Part shown: positions 23,067 to 39,605 of the stretch, in pieces
Layout: each line of letters begins with the position of its first letter
Numbering within the stretch: position 1 is the stretch's first letter
Source of the DNA: Okapia johnstoni
Taxonomy: Eukaryota; Chordata; Mammalia; Artiodactyla; Giraffidae
Reading direction: 5' to 3'
NCBI GenBank assembly: GCA_024291935.2
Contig: JAGTYA010000024.1
Location: 3,410,001 to 3,474,000 of the forward strand
Length of the DNA stretch: 64,000 nucleotides
The notes under the pieces: generated by a model
Told to the model about the DNA's origin: nothing
What the model saw: the letters and a program-made list of their open reading frames with translations, nothing else
The model's database searches: none
Made by a program: the position numbers and the translations under genes

Positions 23067-23112
23067 ACCCCCAGCCCCAGCCCCAGCCCCAGCCCCAGCC
23101 CCAGCCCCAGCT
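23067..23112. repeat. TMEM234: (CCCCAG)n minisatellite in the TMEM234 3' UTR
   Basis: About eight near-perfect CCCCAG units lie 90 bp after the TMEM234 stop. The minus strand reads (CTGGGG)n and has many G4 runs, so it could form a G-quadruplex in the DNA. It is likely length-variable. Confidence 0.9.
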
Positions 23113-23650
23113 TCCTCACCTCCTGGGATAATAACTACCTCATGGATCGTAATAAGAGAACAAGAGTAAAAGGGTTTTGTAACTTTCAAGTGCTGTTCAA
23201 CCACTCAGACTTAGCACAAGAGACTTCACCTTCACCCTCAGCAACCCTCGTGCCCCAGCAGCACTCTCTCTGCTGTCACGTCAGGTCCCCAGACCTGCCA
23301 CTGTTACTGTGGCCTGACCTGGACTATCCCAGCAGCTGGGTGGTGGACTGCAGAACCCCAGCTGCAAGGAGAAGGCCAGCTACAGCCTCTGAGCCAGAAA
23401 TGCAAATAGGAGGCCTCCAGGGCTCAGCCTTCACTGAGGAGGGAACTGAGGGGAAAGTGCGTAAGAATGGCAGATGACGTGGGGGAGAGGAGCTGGCTGT
23501 TAGCCCCGCCCGTCCCTCCTGTGAGGTGGGTGTAAATCCTCAACTGCCTGCCCCTCTCAAAGGCCGGTGGGCCCCGGCACTGCCCAACTCCAGCATGTGG
23601 AGCAATGCTGGGTGAGCAGTTGTTGTTGAGTCGCTAAGTCAGTTGTCTGT

Positions 23651-23656
23651 AATAAA
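23651..23656 (+). terminator. TMEM234: TMEM234 poly(A) signal AATAAA
   Basis: The first canonical AATAAA after the TMEM234 stop, 673 bp downstream. A short Bov-tA-like tail (GTTGTTGAGTCGCTAAGTC) lies just before it at 23620-23641. Confidence 0.55.
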
Positions 23657-23691
23657 TCTGTAGTAAACAGATGGAGGTTAGTAAGTATTCT

Positions 23692-23697
23692 TTTATT
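23692..23697 (-). terminator. DCDC2B: DCDC2B poly(A) signal AATAAA
   Basis: The plus strand reads tttatt, 319 bp after the DCDC2B stop. It is only 35 bp from the opposing TMEM234 signal. Confidence 0.6.
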
Positions 23698-24015
23698 GTG
23701 ACAGACCTGCTCCCACGTTTGTGGTCTCTCCCCCAAACCCAGCTGGCTACTCCCTCTTTCTCTGGCCAGAGACTCTCATAAGGAAACGGCCTCTGTAGCT
23801 GGGGCTTCTCTGCTCCGAAAGGAAAGGAAGACGGGGGTGTAGGTTTACGAACAGAAGAGCTGGACTGAAGGGGTTGCATCATACCCTGTGAGCCCAGAGG
23901 CGATGCTGGGCCCTTGAGAACAGGCTCCTGGAGGCTGAGAATAAAAGGTGATTGCAGAGTGAAGGTCCCCAGTTCCTGGCTGGAGCTGCCGGATCTCAAG
24001 ATGGTGGAGCAGGCA

Positions 24016-27000
24016 TCAGGCTGAGATAGCCGGCCCAGCCCCAGGCTCGTTTTCCAGGAACAGGGCCTCTTCCACTATCGGTGCTGCCCGCTGGAGGAGG
24101 AAGAAGGCCACACAAAACGGAGCCATTAAGCACCCCAGTCCAGCCTCCAGCCTTTAGCCTGGGGTTTCCCAGCCCCAGGAAAGGAAGAGACCAGAAATCT
24201 GGATCTATCATCTCATTTAGCAGAGGAACTCGGGCTCTGAGAAGGTTAGATTTATTCACAGTCACAAGGGAGAATTGTTTCTGGGACCCAGGGCTGTTGG
24301 TTTCCAGCTCAGAACATGTGGCTTCCAGGGACTTCCCTGGCTTCCAATGCAGTGGGTGCGGGTTTGATTCCTGGTTGGGGAACTAAGATCCCACGTGCTG
24401 CAGAGTACAGCCAAAAAACAAACCATACAAGCAAAACAAAACCCAACATTCGGCTTCTAGCCCCAGCCCACCTGATCCAAGGGCTCCTCTGTCTGGGTGT
24501 CTTCATCATCTGCTACTTCCCGGGCTCCTGCCGTCTCCTTCCTTGGATGGGGAGCCCCATACACTCCCTTGGTTCCTGATGTGGAAAGCAAGAGACCAAC
24601 GCCGAGGCTGAGGAGCCCTCAGTATTCTTTCCTTAGACTTTCTCTATCAGCCCCCTACCTTCCCCCTCCCCTCGCTCATGACCACAGAGGATGGAGGTTA
24701 GTTCAGGGGCAGGCCTTTGGCCCCCATCCCCAACCCTTCCAAATCCCACCCCTGAAATGTCATGGCTTTGAGTTTCCACGTGCTTCTTTTCATAAGCCAG
24801 GTCCCCGTGAAAAGGCAAAGAACTGGCTATGCACATGAGGGAGAAGGAGACAGTTGTGCTGAAGTCAAGACCAGCTCTGAACCTGGGCCTTCTGCCCCTG
24901 TGGAACTCCCTCACTGTCCTGTGTCATCCCCAGCAGGCGCCATCCTTATGTCACTGTTCGAGGTTGGCTGAGAAGGCCTTGAATTCTGGGGCCCCCTCAC
25001 CTGATAGAAATGAGAGCGTGGGGAGCATGCTTCTTGGCTCAGTAGCTCGTCGGGGTCTGGCATAGAAAGCAGATGCCTCGATTTGTCTGGCTGCATTTGG
25101 AGAGGACTGGCTTGCCTGTGCTCTATGGCCCTGGGCCTGCAGAGGGAACGTTGAGCGTGGGCCATGGTTGCAGGCTGTCCTTACCTTCTCCACTCCCAGT
25201 CCAGGTGTGAATGCCTCTGATGCCTTTGGGAGCCTGGGAGAGGAGAAGTCATCCATCTTCATAGCCTGCATCTTCCCTCGCTGCTTCCTCTTCCATCAGG
25301 CTGCTTTATCCGGGGACATAGTAGATGATGGCTGGTATTCTAAATGCCCAGTGAAACCAGGTTGTATCCTCCTACCCTCAACTAACTGGCTCATCTCTTG
25401 GGAGGGCTCAAGCCTGAGATAAGATGGGAAGCTGGTAAGCATTTTGGACCCTGCTATGCCAGATATGCTGATTTTCCCAGCATCCAATCTGGCATCAGGT
25501 CCAGCAACTCAGAGTCCTGAAGATCTTCTTAGAGCCCAGATAAGCTGGCTTTCAGACCCAGTTCTGGTCTGGCTGCTATCTGTAACTGTGTTACCCTGAA
25601 CAAATCACTTCACTCCTCTGAACTTCAGCCTCTCCTCTGCAAAATGGGAATAACAATCTTTATTTCACAAAATTATTGAGAGGATACAGTACAATAAGGT
25701 CAGAGCCTCAGCGGGAAGCTAGTCACTTCCTTATTTCCCACCCCCCACAACCCCCTGCGTCACCTACCACGTGCTTGTGGGGCCTGGACTTTGGACCTGG
25801 GGGACGCCTGCAATGAAAAAAAGAGAAGGCTTATGGGGGCAGAGCAGGACATGGAGTCAGGGTGGCTTCCTTTGCTCTAACCTGCCACCCCTCCCCCTCA
25901 TACATACACACCAGCAGCCCCTGGGCAGTGAGGGACTGGGCACCAGCAGCTCCATATAGGGGAGGGCCTTGAACTCATCCTCTCCAACAGCCACATAGTA
26001 ATGGCCGCTCACCAGAGCCTCCCTTGCTGACATTGGGAGCCCGTCCAGGGTGCAGAGCCTGGGCGAGAGAGGAGTACATAAGGGCCAGTGAACAAGGTGA
26101 ATCTTGATATTCAGCATACTGTGAAGGGGTGGGTACAGCTCTTCCAAGGTGCCCGGTGGCTGCTGGTCCTCCGGGCACCAGGGCCAGTCCCCCAGGCTCC
26201 ACCCTGGCTCCAAGGGCTGGGCCGGAAGGGCCTCTCCCTCTGGCACAGAAAGAAGTCCCCTTTGGGGAAACATGCTTTCCTTTGGCCTTTTCATCCTCCA
26301 GGACAGCCAGAACTAGTAGGGTGGCTCCCTTTGGGGACATTCCAGTTTCCGTAGTCCCCAGACTCACTTGCACACAGCCCCGCTCTGTAATTTCACCTTC
26401 TCCGTCAGGAGCTTCAACACTGCTTCCCAGTCCTCGCTGGCAGCCGGGGACAGCTTCAGGCTGAACGGAGGACTTAACAGGTCCCCATTCCTGAACACAC
26501 TGGGACAGAGAACAGCCCGGTAAGGGGAACGGTCCCCAGAACTCCTTACATTGTGAGAGGATGAAGGACGGTGCTGGGGCCAGAAGACAGTCTAAGACCC
26601 AGTGCACAGGTCCTCGTTCACCCAGTAAGCATGTTGGACCTTTTCCATCCCCACCAGTCACCAGGGGCTCCTGGAACAAATACACCCACTTTTCCTTTGT
26701 CTCACTGAAACAAAAAGCTATGCCCCTGCCTCCCCGACACAGGCACTCACTGGATGTAGCAGGGTGAACTTGCAGGTAGCTGCCGTCCAAGGGCCCCATC
26801 ACACAGCTGCCGAGTCACGGGAGGACCCTGAAACCCATCAGGTCCCCAGATCAGGAGCATGTTGAGACCTTTGGTCAGGGGTAGGTCAGTCCAAGGTGGG
26901 TAGGGTGAGGGAAAGGAACCAGACTGGGTCGGAAGAGGGGTTAAGGAGGGTGGGACTGGTCACACCTTTTACCACACGGTGCTTCTACCTCCCTAAGTCA

Positions 27001-28514
27001 CATTCTTAACCCCCTCCCATCCCTCTCTTTTATAGCGTCCTCTTTCCTTTGAGGATCACAGCCTGGAGATAAAAGGTTGCGAAAGGTACAGGGAATAGCA
27101 TTTTGAAATCCTGCACCCTGGGAAGGCTAGCAGCTGGCTCCAGAGTAGGTGTGGAGAGTGGCAGATCCTGCTCCTGCTGCAGATCCTGCTGCTTCCGGGG
27201 CCCCTGACCTCCCAGACCAAAGTGGGAGCTGTCCCAGGGGAGGGGGAGAACAGAGGGCTGGGGGCTGGCCTGCCCCAGGACTCACTGCCAATCTGCTGCT
27301 CTTCCTACCTGGATCCTTCCCTCCAGGGGGTAAATAGCTGAAAGGACAGAGAGGTCACAGGTCATCTTGGGGAACCAGGGGACCTCAGCAGCCCAGCAGC
27401 TGCCAGAGGGCAGGGCTGGGGCCCGGCTCACCAGGTCTCCTTTCCCAGTGAAACAGTCTCAAGTCATCTCAGACCAGAAACAGATGCTGACACTTGAACC
27501 TGCCTTAGGCCCTGCATGTATCAGGCTGCATATCCAGTCTGGGGTCTCAGGCACAAACCACATAATTAAAGGTCAAAATCCTCCTGTATCTCAGAAATGT
27601 TCTCATTCACAGGGTATGTGGTTTCATCTCATTTTGTATGAGACAGAACAAGGACTCCCTAAGTAACATGGAAGTGACCAAGCCCAGATTCTAAGTTGGT
27701 CTAGCTCCCAACTCCTGGCTCCCTACATTACAGCGAGCAACCTCTCAGCTCACTGAGAGTGGAGGAAGACTTGGAAGCCAGATCTGAGTTGGAAGCTCAG
27801 ACACTGAAATTAGCTCCCATCTTGGAAAGCACAGCCACACCCTGTAAAGGGTGGTCCCAGCCTACTGGAGAGCACGGGATGCCTATGGATGGATTTAGAG
27901 TATTTGGTGGTGGTGGTGATGGGGGTGCTAAGGATCCAATCAGGAAGAGCCTTTGGAAAAGGGGGCTCAACTAGCATGAGAATGTTGTTCTTGCCATGGT
28001 TTGGTCCTGGCTGGATAGGCATGATCATCAGTGTCAGACTCTTGAACTGTGGCTCCACTTGTGTTGTCCACTCCTAGGCAGCTTAGGACTATCTTGATTT
28101 GTCCTTCCAAAGAATGGGGATAAGACCACCCGCCTCACAGGACTGTTAATGTCCCATCAGTGAGCCACACAGTCAGTACTGAACACCTGCTGTTGCTGCT
28201 GCTATTACCTCCCTCCCCAGCCTCTTTGACCAGCCCCAGCCCACTCACGGGAGCTTGTGGAAATGTTCAAAGCCAGCAGCCACATACAGCCCTCCATTCT
28301 GCAGGTCTGCCAGGTCGGTGACAGGGTGGCCATGACAAGGGGTGTAGAGAGCACGCACGGCCACTGGGGCCTGCACAGCCGATGTCACCTCAGAAAGGAA
28401 GGTCTCCAGGGTGGGGAAGCGGCGTTGAGTCACCACCAGCTGGCGGCCTGGGGAGAAGGGGTCCCCATTTCGGTACACCACTACCCTCTTGGCTGCTGGA
28501 CTGCCACCCGCCAT
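24016..28514 (-). CDS. DCDC2B: Doublecortin domain-containing protein 2B
   Basis: Nine coding exons (28249-28514, 27286-27337, 26751-26827, 26368-26499, 25912-26058, 25768-25807, 25001-25136, 24472-24575, 24016-24090) join in frame to 342 residues; human is about 349. Two doublecortin domains are visible: residues about 10-95 ([43 protein letters not shown]) and about 129-215 ([40 protein letters not shown]). Such domains bind microtubules, and the relatives DCDC2 and DCX act at cilia and neuronal microtubules. The C-terminal third is low-complexity and acidic. Exon 2 has two possible donors, GTAGGA after 27309 and GTGAGT after 27286; only the latter keeps frame into exon 3. A perfect RFX X-box lies just upstream of the ATG, which fits a ciliary role. 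Confidence 0.93.
24329..24445 (+). mobile_element. CHR-type SINE in the last DCDC2B intron
   Basis: GGACTTCCCTGGCTTCCAAT, GGTTTGATTCCTGGTTGGGG and AACTAAGATCCCACGTGCTG are CHR motifs. Imperfect direct repeats ACATGTGGCTTCCAG (24314-24328) and ACATTCGGCTTCTAG (24446-24460), 12 of 15 identical, flank it. It ends 26 bp from the donor of exon 8. Confidence 0.75.
25545..25715 (-). repeat. MIR SINE
   Basis: Reverse MIR pattern: CCAGTTCTGGTCTGGCTGCT, ATCACTTCACTCCTCTGAAC, TCTGCAAAATGGGAATAACA. It is in DCDC2B intron 6. Confidence 0.75.
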
Positions 28515-28543
28515 TGTGTGTCCCTGGCTAGAGACGCAGAGCT

Positions 28544-28556
28544 GTTGCCAGGCAAC
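28544..28556. promoter_or_regulatory. DCDC2B: RFX X-box (GTTGCCAGGCAAC) upstream of DCDC2B
   Basis: A perfect 13-bp palindrome, GTTGCC-A-GGCAAC, matches the RFX X-box consensus. It lies 30 bp upstream of the DCDC2B ATG. RFX factors drive ciliary genes in animals, so the match fits the gene. Binding itself is inferred. Confidence 0.8.
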
Positions 28557-29003
28557 TAAGGCAGGGTTGGGAGCAATGCCAATCAGAGGTGGAGTCCTGC
28601 CTTCTCACCCAGGAAGGCAGGGAGAGCCTGCATAGGAGCATCTGTCTGCATGCAGGGTTTCATCCAGTCTGCTCTTGGTGGGGCCGCACAGGAGTAGGGT
28701 GGGTCTGGTCATTAGGTATGAAGAGCCGGGGATCAGTGAGAGGGGCAGTGGCAGAGATCACACTGAAACACAGATGTTCAGTACTGGGTCGGGGCAGGGA
28801 TTCTCAAGAGCCTCCCTACTCTGTAGCTCAACAGCTTTGGGGGACTGTTCCCCAAGGATGCTAGTCTGCTCCTGGGCTGTGGCTCCTGGCCAGCTCTGGA
28901 GAGGATGCCCCAAGTCAGCAGGAAGTGAACAGGTGGTCCCATAAGTTTGTCCTGACCAGGGGCAGAAGATAAATACAACCAGGCTCAGAATCTAACAAAA
29001 ACC

Positions 29004-29039
29004 TTTATTCTCCATCTTTATTTATTCTCAACCTTTATT
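29004..29039 (-). terminator. IQCC: Cluster of IQCC poly(A) signals
   Basis: The plus strand contains tttatt at 29004-29009, 29017-29022, 29021-29026 and 29034-29039, giving four AATAAA hexamers on the IQCC strand about 280-310 bp after the stop. Confidence 0.75.
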
Positions 29040-29312
29040 CTCCAACTTGACTTGCCCCAGGTGGCTCCCTATCCCAAAATGTGAGGTGGGCCTGTTCATC
29101 CACAGGCAGAGGATGAAAGTAGCCTCCTACCTTCTCCCTCTACTGGTCCCAGCTCTGTGCTCCAGCTTCTCTTGGCCTCATTAGCCACCAATACCCAGGG
29201 GCAGGGGCAGGAGGTACAACTGGAACCAGGGAGCTAGGATGAGGTCCTGTCTCCCTCACTGCCCTTTCATAGCATTGCCCTTTGGAACCTGGTCCTCCCT
29301 GGTTCCCAGGGT

Positions 29313-31708
<2,396 letters not shown>

Positions 31709-31900
31709 CCGGGCGCAAACTGACCCGCCCGGCGCCTGCGCAGTGCGTCACCGGCCTGCGCCGCGGGCCGATCGGCTCAGGCCCCGCTCCGCCGGCTCCG
31801 CGGCCTCCTCTGGGCTCCAGCCAGGACCAGGCGCGAGACGGCGGTGTTCCCACACCCCGATCAGCTCCGGGGGAATCCAACCGCACGAGCGGGACCTCCC
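31709..31900. promoter_or_regulatory. IQCC: IQCC CpG-island promoter with NRF1-like site
   Basis: GC-rich, CpG-dense sequence lies directly upstream of the IQCC start. GCGCCTGCGCAG (31732-31743) is a good NRF1-type site and TGCGTCAC (31744-31751) resembles a CRE half site. There is no TATA box. Confidence 0.6.
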
Positions 31901-32000
31901 AAGCCAGAAGTGTGTTGCGCAGGGAGAGCTGGGGCCCGGGCACCCCTGCCGAGTAAAAGGCGCAATGAGAGAAGACACAGACCGCTTTCTTTCCTTCTGG

Positions 32001-32006
32001 TTTAAT
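32001..32006 (-). terminator. CCDC28B: CCDC28B poly(A) signal (ATTAAA)
   Basis: The plus strand reads tttaat, giving ATTAAA on the gene strand 120 bp after the CCDC28B stop. ATTAAA is the commonest variant signal. Confidence 0.6.
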
Positions 32007-32125
32007 TCCATTCAGTGCCCCCCTCTCCCATAGCACCTGGGGGGGGGGCGCGAAACACTCAAGTCCGTAAAAAAGTCACAGTTTGAAAGAAATGAGAAGG
32101 GACAGTCAAGGCCTGGGTCTTACAC

Positions 32126-34744
<2,619 letters not shown>

Positions 34745-34769
34745 TGGATGCTGGCTAGGCCTCAGGCCC

Positions 34770-36359
34770 TGGGAGGGAGGCAGCCCCACTGAGATGGTGT
34801 GGGCAAAGCCATCCCTCCACCCAGCTATCCCTGAGAACTGCAAAGGATGGCCCCAGGACCTTCTAACTGTCCTCATAAGTCCAGTATGGTCAAGGCCAGG
34901 TGCCAGCACCTACTGTTGAGATCACAGATGTGTATTCAAAAGACCCGTGGCCCAGTCCAGGTCTCCTCTGCCCTCTAGCTTTAGCCTGAAAACCTAGGTC
35001 CTGCCTGAAAGAACTGGACCAGACACTATTCTCCGGCTGCAGCTGCAGCTCCTGGGGTTCCCTGTCTCTGTAGCTGAGGGGGTGGAGCCGGCGGAAGAAA
35101 TGTAGGGGGAGACAGGGTGGATGTGAGCTGGCAGGAGCCCAGCTGGGGATTAGGGGTGTCTGAATTAGACTCTGGTTCTATTTATCAACTGCCTGGACAG
35201 ACCCTGACAAACCTCAGCATGGAAGGGGATCAAGACGTGCATGGGATCACCTGGGAAGACCCCATGTCGGACCCCGAGAGGATGGGCATCAGTGGTTGCG
35301 CTGGCAGGGCTCAGTCCCCGCACTTAAAGACACTAACATCCTTTCCCTTCCACCCCACCCCCAACAGTAAACACCAGGAGACTCCCATTAGTTCCCTGGG
35401 ACAGACTTCTAGCTGCTTCACCCTCCCCAGTCGGGAAGTCCCCTCTTGGCTGCAGCTGTAGTCAGAGAGGGCCGGGTGGTCCGGCAGGGCAGCCGGCAGC
35501 CTAGGCCTCTAACAAAGGCTGCGCCGACGCTTGCACCGCTCGGCCTCCCTCCCGGCCCGCCCCCTCGGCTCCAAGTCCGCGGAGGTCCCTCGGCCTGTGG
35601 TCTGGAGGCCCTTTACGGGGTTTCCCCATGCTGCTTACTTCCAGCTTCCACCACTAAGCCCGACTCCGCACTCTGGGGTGGCGCCTGGGGCATAAGCATT
35701 TAAATTGGCATGAAGCCGGCTGGCACTGAGGGGGTGTGGTGCTGGAGAAACAAGCGCGTCAAATGCCTGGCCCAGCAGCAGCTTAGTCCAATTAAAGACG
35801 CGAGAGAAGAATTACAGCGGGAGCCCCAGCTCCCCAGGAATGCGTGGTGGCGACCTAGGATCTATTTTCCACAATCAGTCTCAAAAGCCGCGTGCCAAAT
35901 GGATCTCTCAGCTCGGGAGCCAGGATCCGAAATGGAGCGAGAGACCAGAGTCATTACGCCTCTGTACCCACCCCCAAGGGGGAAACTAACCTGAAGATTC
36001 AGGGTCTGGAGTGATGCTTCCGTGCCGGTTCCCTCCGCCTTCAGCACTCTCCAATTAGGGAACGGGATGGGTGGAAGCTGAGCTCGCAGTAGGTAATTTG
36101 CATTTAAAGAGAAACTGACCTTTTATAGAGTGGGATGGAGTAAGACGGGAGGAGCATCTCCACATTTATTGTCCCTTTCACTCGACTTCACGTCTCCATT
36201 TGAATTAAGGTGATGATATTGGTTATGTGAGGACAATCCAAAAAACCCTTTCACTGCCTATCAGTTTAAGAGAGAAGGTACAGTCCCTTGCAAAACGGTG
36301 GAAGCTTTGTCAGAAATGGAGGAGAGAAGGATGTGGGGAGCTGGGAGAGAATGAATGAA

Positions 36360-36360
<1 letters not shown>
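34770..36360. other. Non-repetitive sequence upstream of CCDC28B
   Basis: No ruminant repeat or coding exon is seen in these 1.6 kb. About 35440-35620 is GC- and CpG-rich and could hold the CCDC28B first exon and promoter. The next 500 bp are AT-richer and carry homeobox-type TAAT/AATTA cores (CCAATTAAAG at 35788-35797, CCAATTAGGG at 36051-36060) and a perfect octamer ATTTGCAT at 36096-36103. This looks like a promoter plus enhancer candidate, but only by inspection. Confidence 0.4.

Positions 36361-36364
<4 letters not shown>

Positions 36365-36398
<34 letters not shown>
36365..36398. repeat. (AT)n microsatellite
   Basis: Seventeen AT units lie immediately before the BovB copy. Confidence 0.95.
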
Positions 36399-36401
<3 letters not shown>

Positions 36402-36411
36402 TATAAAATAC

Positions 36412-37836
36412 ATAAAAGATGATGCTGTGAAAGTGCTGCACTCAATATGCCAGCAAATTTGGAAAACTCAGCAGTGACCCCAGGACTGGAAAAGTTTAGT
36501 TTTCATTCCAACCCCAAAGAAAGGCAATGCCAAAGAATGTTCAAACTACCGCACAGTTGAACTCATCTCACACACTACCAAAGTAATGCTCAAAATTCTC
36601 CAAGCTAGGTTTCAACAGTAGGTGAACTGAGTGCTTTCAGATGTTCAAGCTGGATTTACAAAAAGGCAGAGGAACCAGAGATCAAATTGTCAACATCCAC
36701 TAGATCATCAAAAAAGCAAGAGAGTTCCAGAAAAACATTCACTTCTGCTTTACTGACTATGCCAAAGCCTTTGACTGTGTGGATCACAACAAACTGTGGA
36801 AAATTCTGAAAGAGATGGGAATACCAGATCACCTGACCTGCCTCCTTAGAAACCTGTATGCAGGTCAAGAAGCAACAGTTAGAACTGGATATGGAACAAC
36901 GGACTGGTTCCAAATTGGGAAAGGAGTATGTCAAGGCTGTATATTGAAACCTTGCTTATTTAATTTATATGCAGAGTAACGTCATGCGAAATGCCAGGCT
37001 GGATGAAGCACAAGCTGGAATCAAGATTGCCAGGGGGAGAAATATCAATAACTTTAGATATGCAGATGACACCACCCTAATGGCAGAAAGCGAAGAGGAA
37101 CTAAAGAGCCTCTTGATGAAGGGGAAAGAGTGAGAGTGAAAAAGCTGGTTTAAGACTCAACATCCAAAAAACAAAGATCATGGCATCCAGTCCCATCACT
37201 TTATGGCAAATAGATGGGGAAACAATGGAAATGGAAACAGTGACAGACTTTATTTTCTTGGGCTCCAAAATCACTGCAGATGGTGATTTCAGCCATGAAG
37301 TTAAAAGACACTTGCTACTTGGAAGGAAAGCTATGACAAATCTAGAAGGCATATTAAAAAGCAGAGATAGTACTTTGCCGACAAAGGTCTGTCTAGTCAA
37401 AGCTATGGTTTTTCCAATAGTCATGTATGGATGTGAGAACTGAACTGTAAAGAAGGCTGAGTGTCAAAGAACTGATGCTTTTGAATGTGTTACAGAAGAC
37501 TTTTGAGAGTCCCTGGGACTGCAAGGAGAAACCAGTCAATCCTAAAGGAAATCAATCTTGAGGTATTCATTGGAAGGACTGATGCTGAAACTGAAGCTCC
37601 AATATTTTGACCACCTGATGGGAAGAACTGACTCATTGGAAAAGACCCTGATGCTAGGAAAGATTGAAGGTAGGAGGAGAAGGGGACGACAGAGGATGAG
37701 ATGGTTGGATGGCATCACCGACTCAATGGACAGGAGTTTGAGCAAGCTCTGGGAGCTGGTGAAGGCAGGGTTGCCTGGCGTGCTGCAGTCCATGGGGTCA
37801 AAAAGAGTTGGACACAACTGAATAACTGAACAACAA
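36412..37836 (+). mobile_element. BovB LINE, 5'-truncated, containing the reverse-transcriptase region
   Basis: A forward BovB copy runs from GATGCTGTGAAAGTGCTGCA to ACTGAATAACTGAACAACAA. It includes reverse-transcriptase motifs: FTDYAKAFDCVDHNKLW near 36752-36802, IGKGVCQGC near 36914, and the catalytic YADD at 37059-37070. The frame is broken in several places by indels and stops, for example after FNLYAE at 36976 and TGA at 37441, so the copy cannot make an active enzyme. Confidence 0.95.
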
Positions 37837-39599
37837 CAAATATGAAACACAAAAAGCAGCAGCAGAAACTGCAAGAGAAGACAACCATCTTTCAAGTGAG
37901 TCCAGACCCTCTATCTTGCATTTTATGTATCCTTGTAACAATCCTGAAGGAAGGTAGTCATTGTCCCGTTTTACTGAAAGTCAACAATACTCTTTTGAGG
38001 GTAATACCACTCCCTCCAGAGCACCCATTCTGGTAGGCGATGGGGGTGTATTCAGACATTCATGAAATGACAAGACCAAGCCTACCCTCTCCCCACCCTC
38101 AGGCCTAGGGGGCACGTGTGGGGAGCATCAGATCAGAGCAAAACCAGTGTGATTACCTAGCACTTGACACCAGCCCCTAGGAGGGAAACCTGAGTGTCTG
38201 CTGAAGGCTGAGCCAGCGCTGCTGGTGCTGCCCCAGGAGGCCAGATCAATGGGGCAGCTATTAAAAGACCAGTCAGAGGCTCCCAGCTCAGGTCCCCTGA
38301 GAAGCATCTGATGCAACAGGAAGCTGCCCTGTAGTCTCAGATAACTGCCCCAGGGCCAGCACACCACCACTGCACCTACCTACCCCCACCCCCCCGCACC
38401 CCACTGAGCAGGAGCATCTTTCTTGGGCCTGGGCCTCACTGAGTTCCAGAGGGGTGGGAACCCTTTCCAAAGGCACCTCATCGGGGGTCTTTCCCAGGTG
38501 CTTCTAACATCTAGACTGCTCCAGAAGGGAAGACATTAAGACTTCTTCAACAATCAGTGTGGACACATAAGCCTGTGGAAGCCTGGAGGGAAGGACACTT
38601 GTCTCTGCCATGTGGCAGGTATTCATATGTAATCCTTTGGGCCAGACCAGCCCAGGTGGAGAGAACAGGATGCTGGGTAAGGTACCAGTAGGATGTCTCC
38701 CTTATAGGAATTTCAACTTTTACACCTTGCCTTGGGGTGGGTGAACAGGAATAAGAAACACATCCATTCATAAGCATTAATGGTCTGGTCTTGCAGCTTC
38801 TGGTCTTGGAATGGAACGTACGAAATCAAAGGGACCTGGAGGTTCCTGTGTATTCTCTTGGGTGAGCCAGTGCCAGAGATACAACCCATGCTGGACAGCC
38901 CCAATGGCAATGGTGACAGCATCCACTCATCTTAATCTGGGCCCCCGCTAGTTGGCCTATGCCAAAATCTCTAGTCTCCCCACTTTGTGCCTTCCTCATA
39001 GACTTGACTGATTTCGTATTTAAACAACTTCAGTGGTTCCTACTCTCTCAGTCTGGCCCAAATTCCTTAACCTGGCAGAGGCTCATGGTGGTTTAGCTGG
39101 TCTCATTTCCTCCCAGTACCCTCCAGTACACTTGCTTTGTCAAATCAACCACTTCCTCACTAAATGTCAAACTTCCACTTGTCTTTTGGGTCCTAAGGCT
39201 CTTCTAGGATCCAACTCTATCCCCTTGGTGAAGGGAACAGGACCTCTTCTCTGCTCCCACATCACAACCAACTTTTCTGTATCTAAAAGCACCTTTCCCC
39301 CTCACTAGCCCATGAACTCTCAGAGGCCAGGGACAAGTTTTGATGGGAAAAAAAATCATATATATCTGATGAGCATCATGCCAACTTTGCTAAGGGCTCT
39401 GCTCAGCAGCTGAAGTGAATCTGCTAGTGTCCTAGGCCTGTGGTGACTGCTGAAGGCAGGAGGGCACTCTGGAAGGTGTGCGATACCAGAGCAGAACCAG
39501 AGATGTCGCAGATCTCGACACATCAGTGATGGGCAGGGTGGATCCACAAGTAGCAAAGGACCACTAAGATTGGAAGAGAAAAAGTAAGGCAACAGACTC
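37837..39599. other. Spacer between the BovB copy and the TXLNA 3' end
   Basis: I see no coding exon with supportable similarity and no ruminant SINE or LINE here. A C/A-rich run (ACCCCCACCCCCCCGCACCC) lies at 38380-38402. The short open frames are scattered and unsupported. Confidence 0.4.
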
Positions 39600-39605
39600 T
39601 TTATT
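39600..39605 (-). terminator. TXLNA: TXLNA poly(A) signal AATAAA
   Basis: The plus strand reads tttatt at 39600-39605. This places the TXLNA 3' end about 2.9 kb after the stop, consistent with a long TXLNA 3' UTR in mammals. Confidence 0.7.

Noticed and set aside
23022..23477. 151-codon frame with a Pro-Ser repeat
   Set aside because: It is the (CCCCAG)n tract read in one frame inside the TMEM234 3' UTR.
25975..26802. 275-codon minus-strand open frame
   Set aside because: It runs through DCDC2B exons and introns out of the homologous frame; the spliced DCDC2B structure explains the region.
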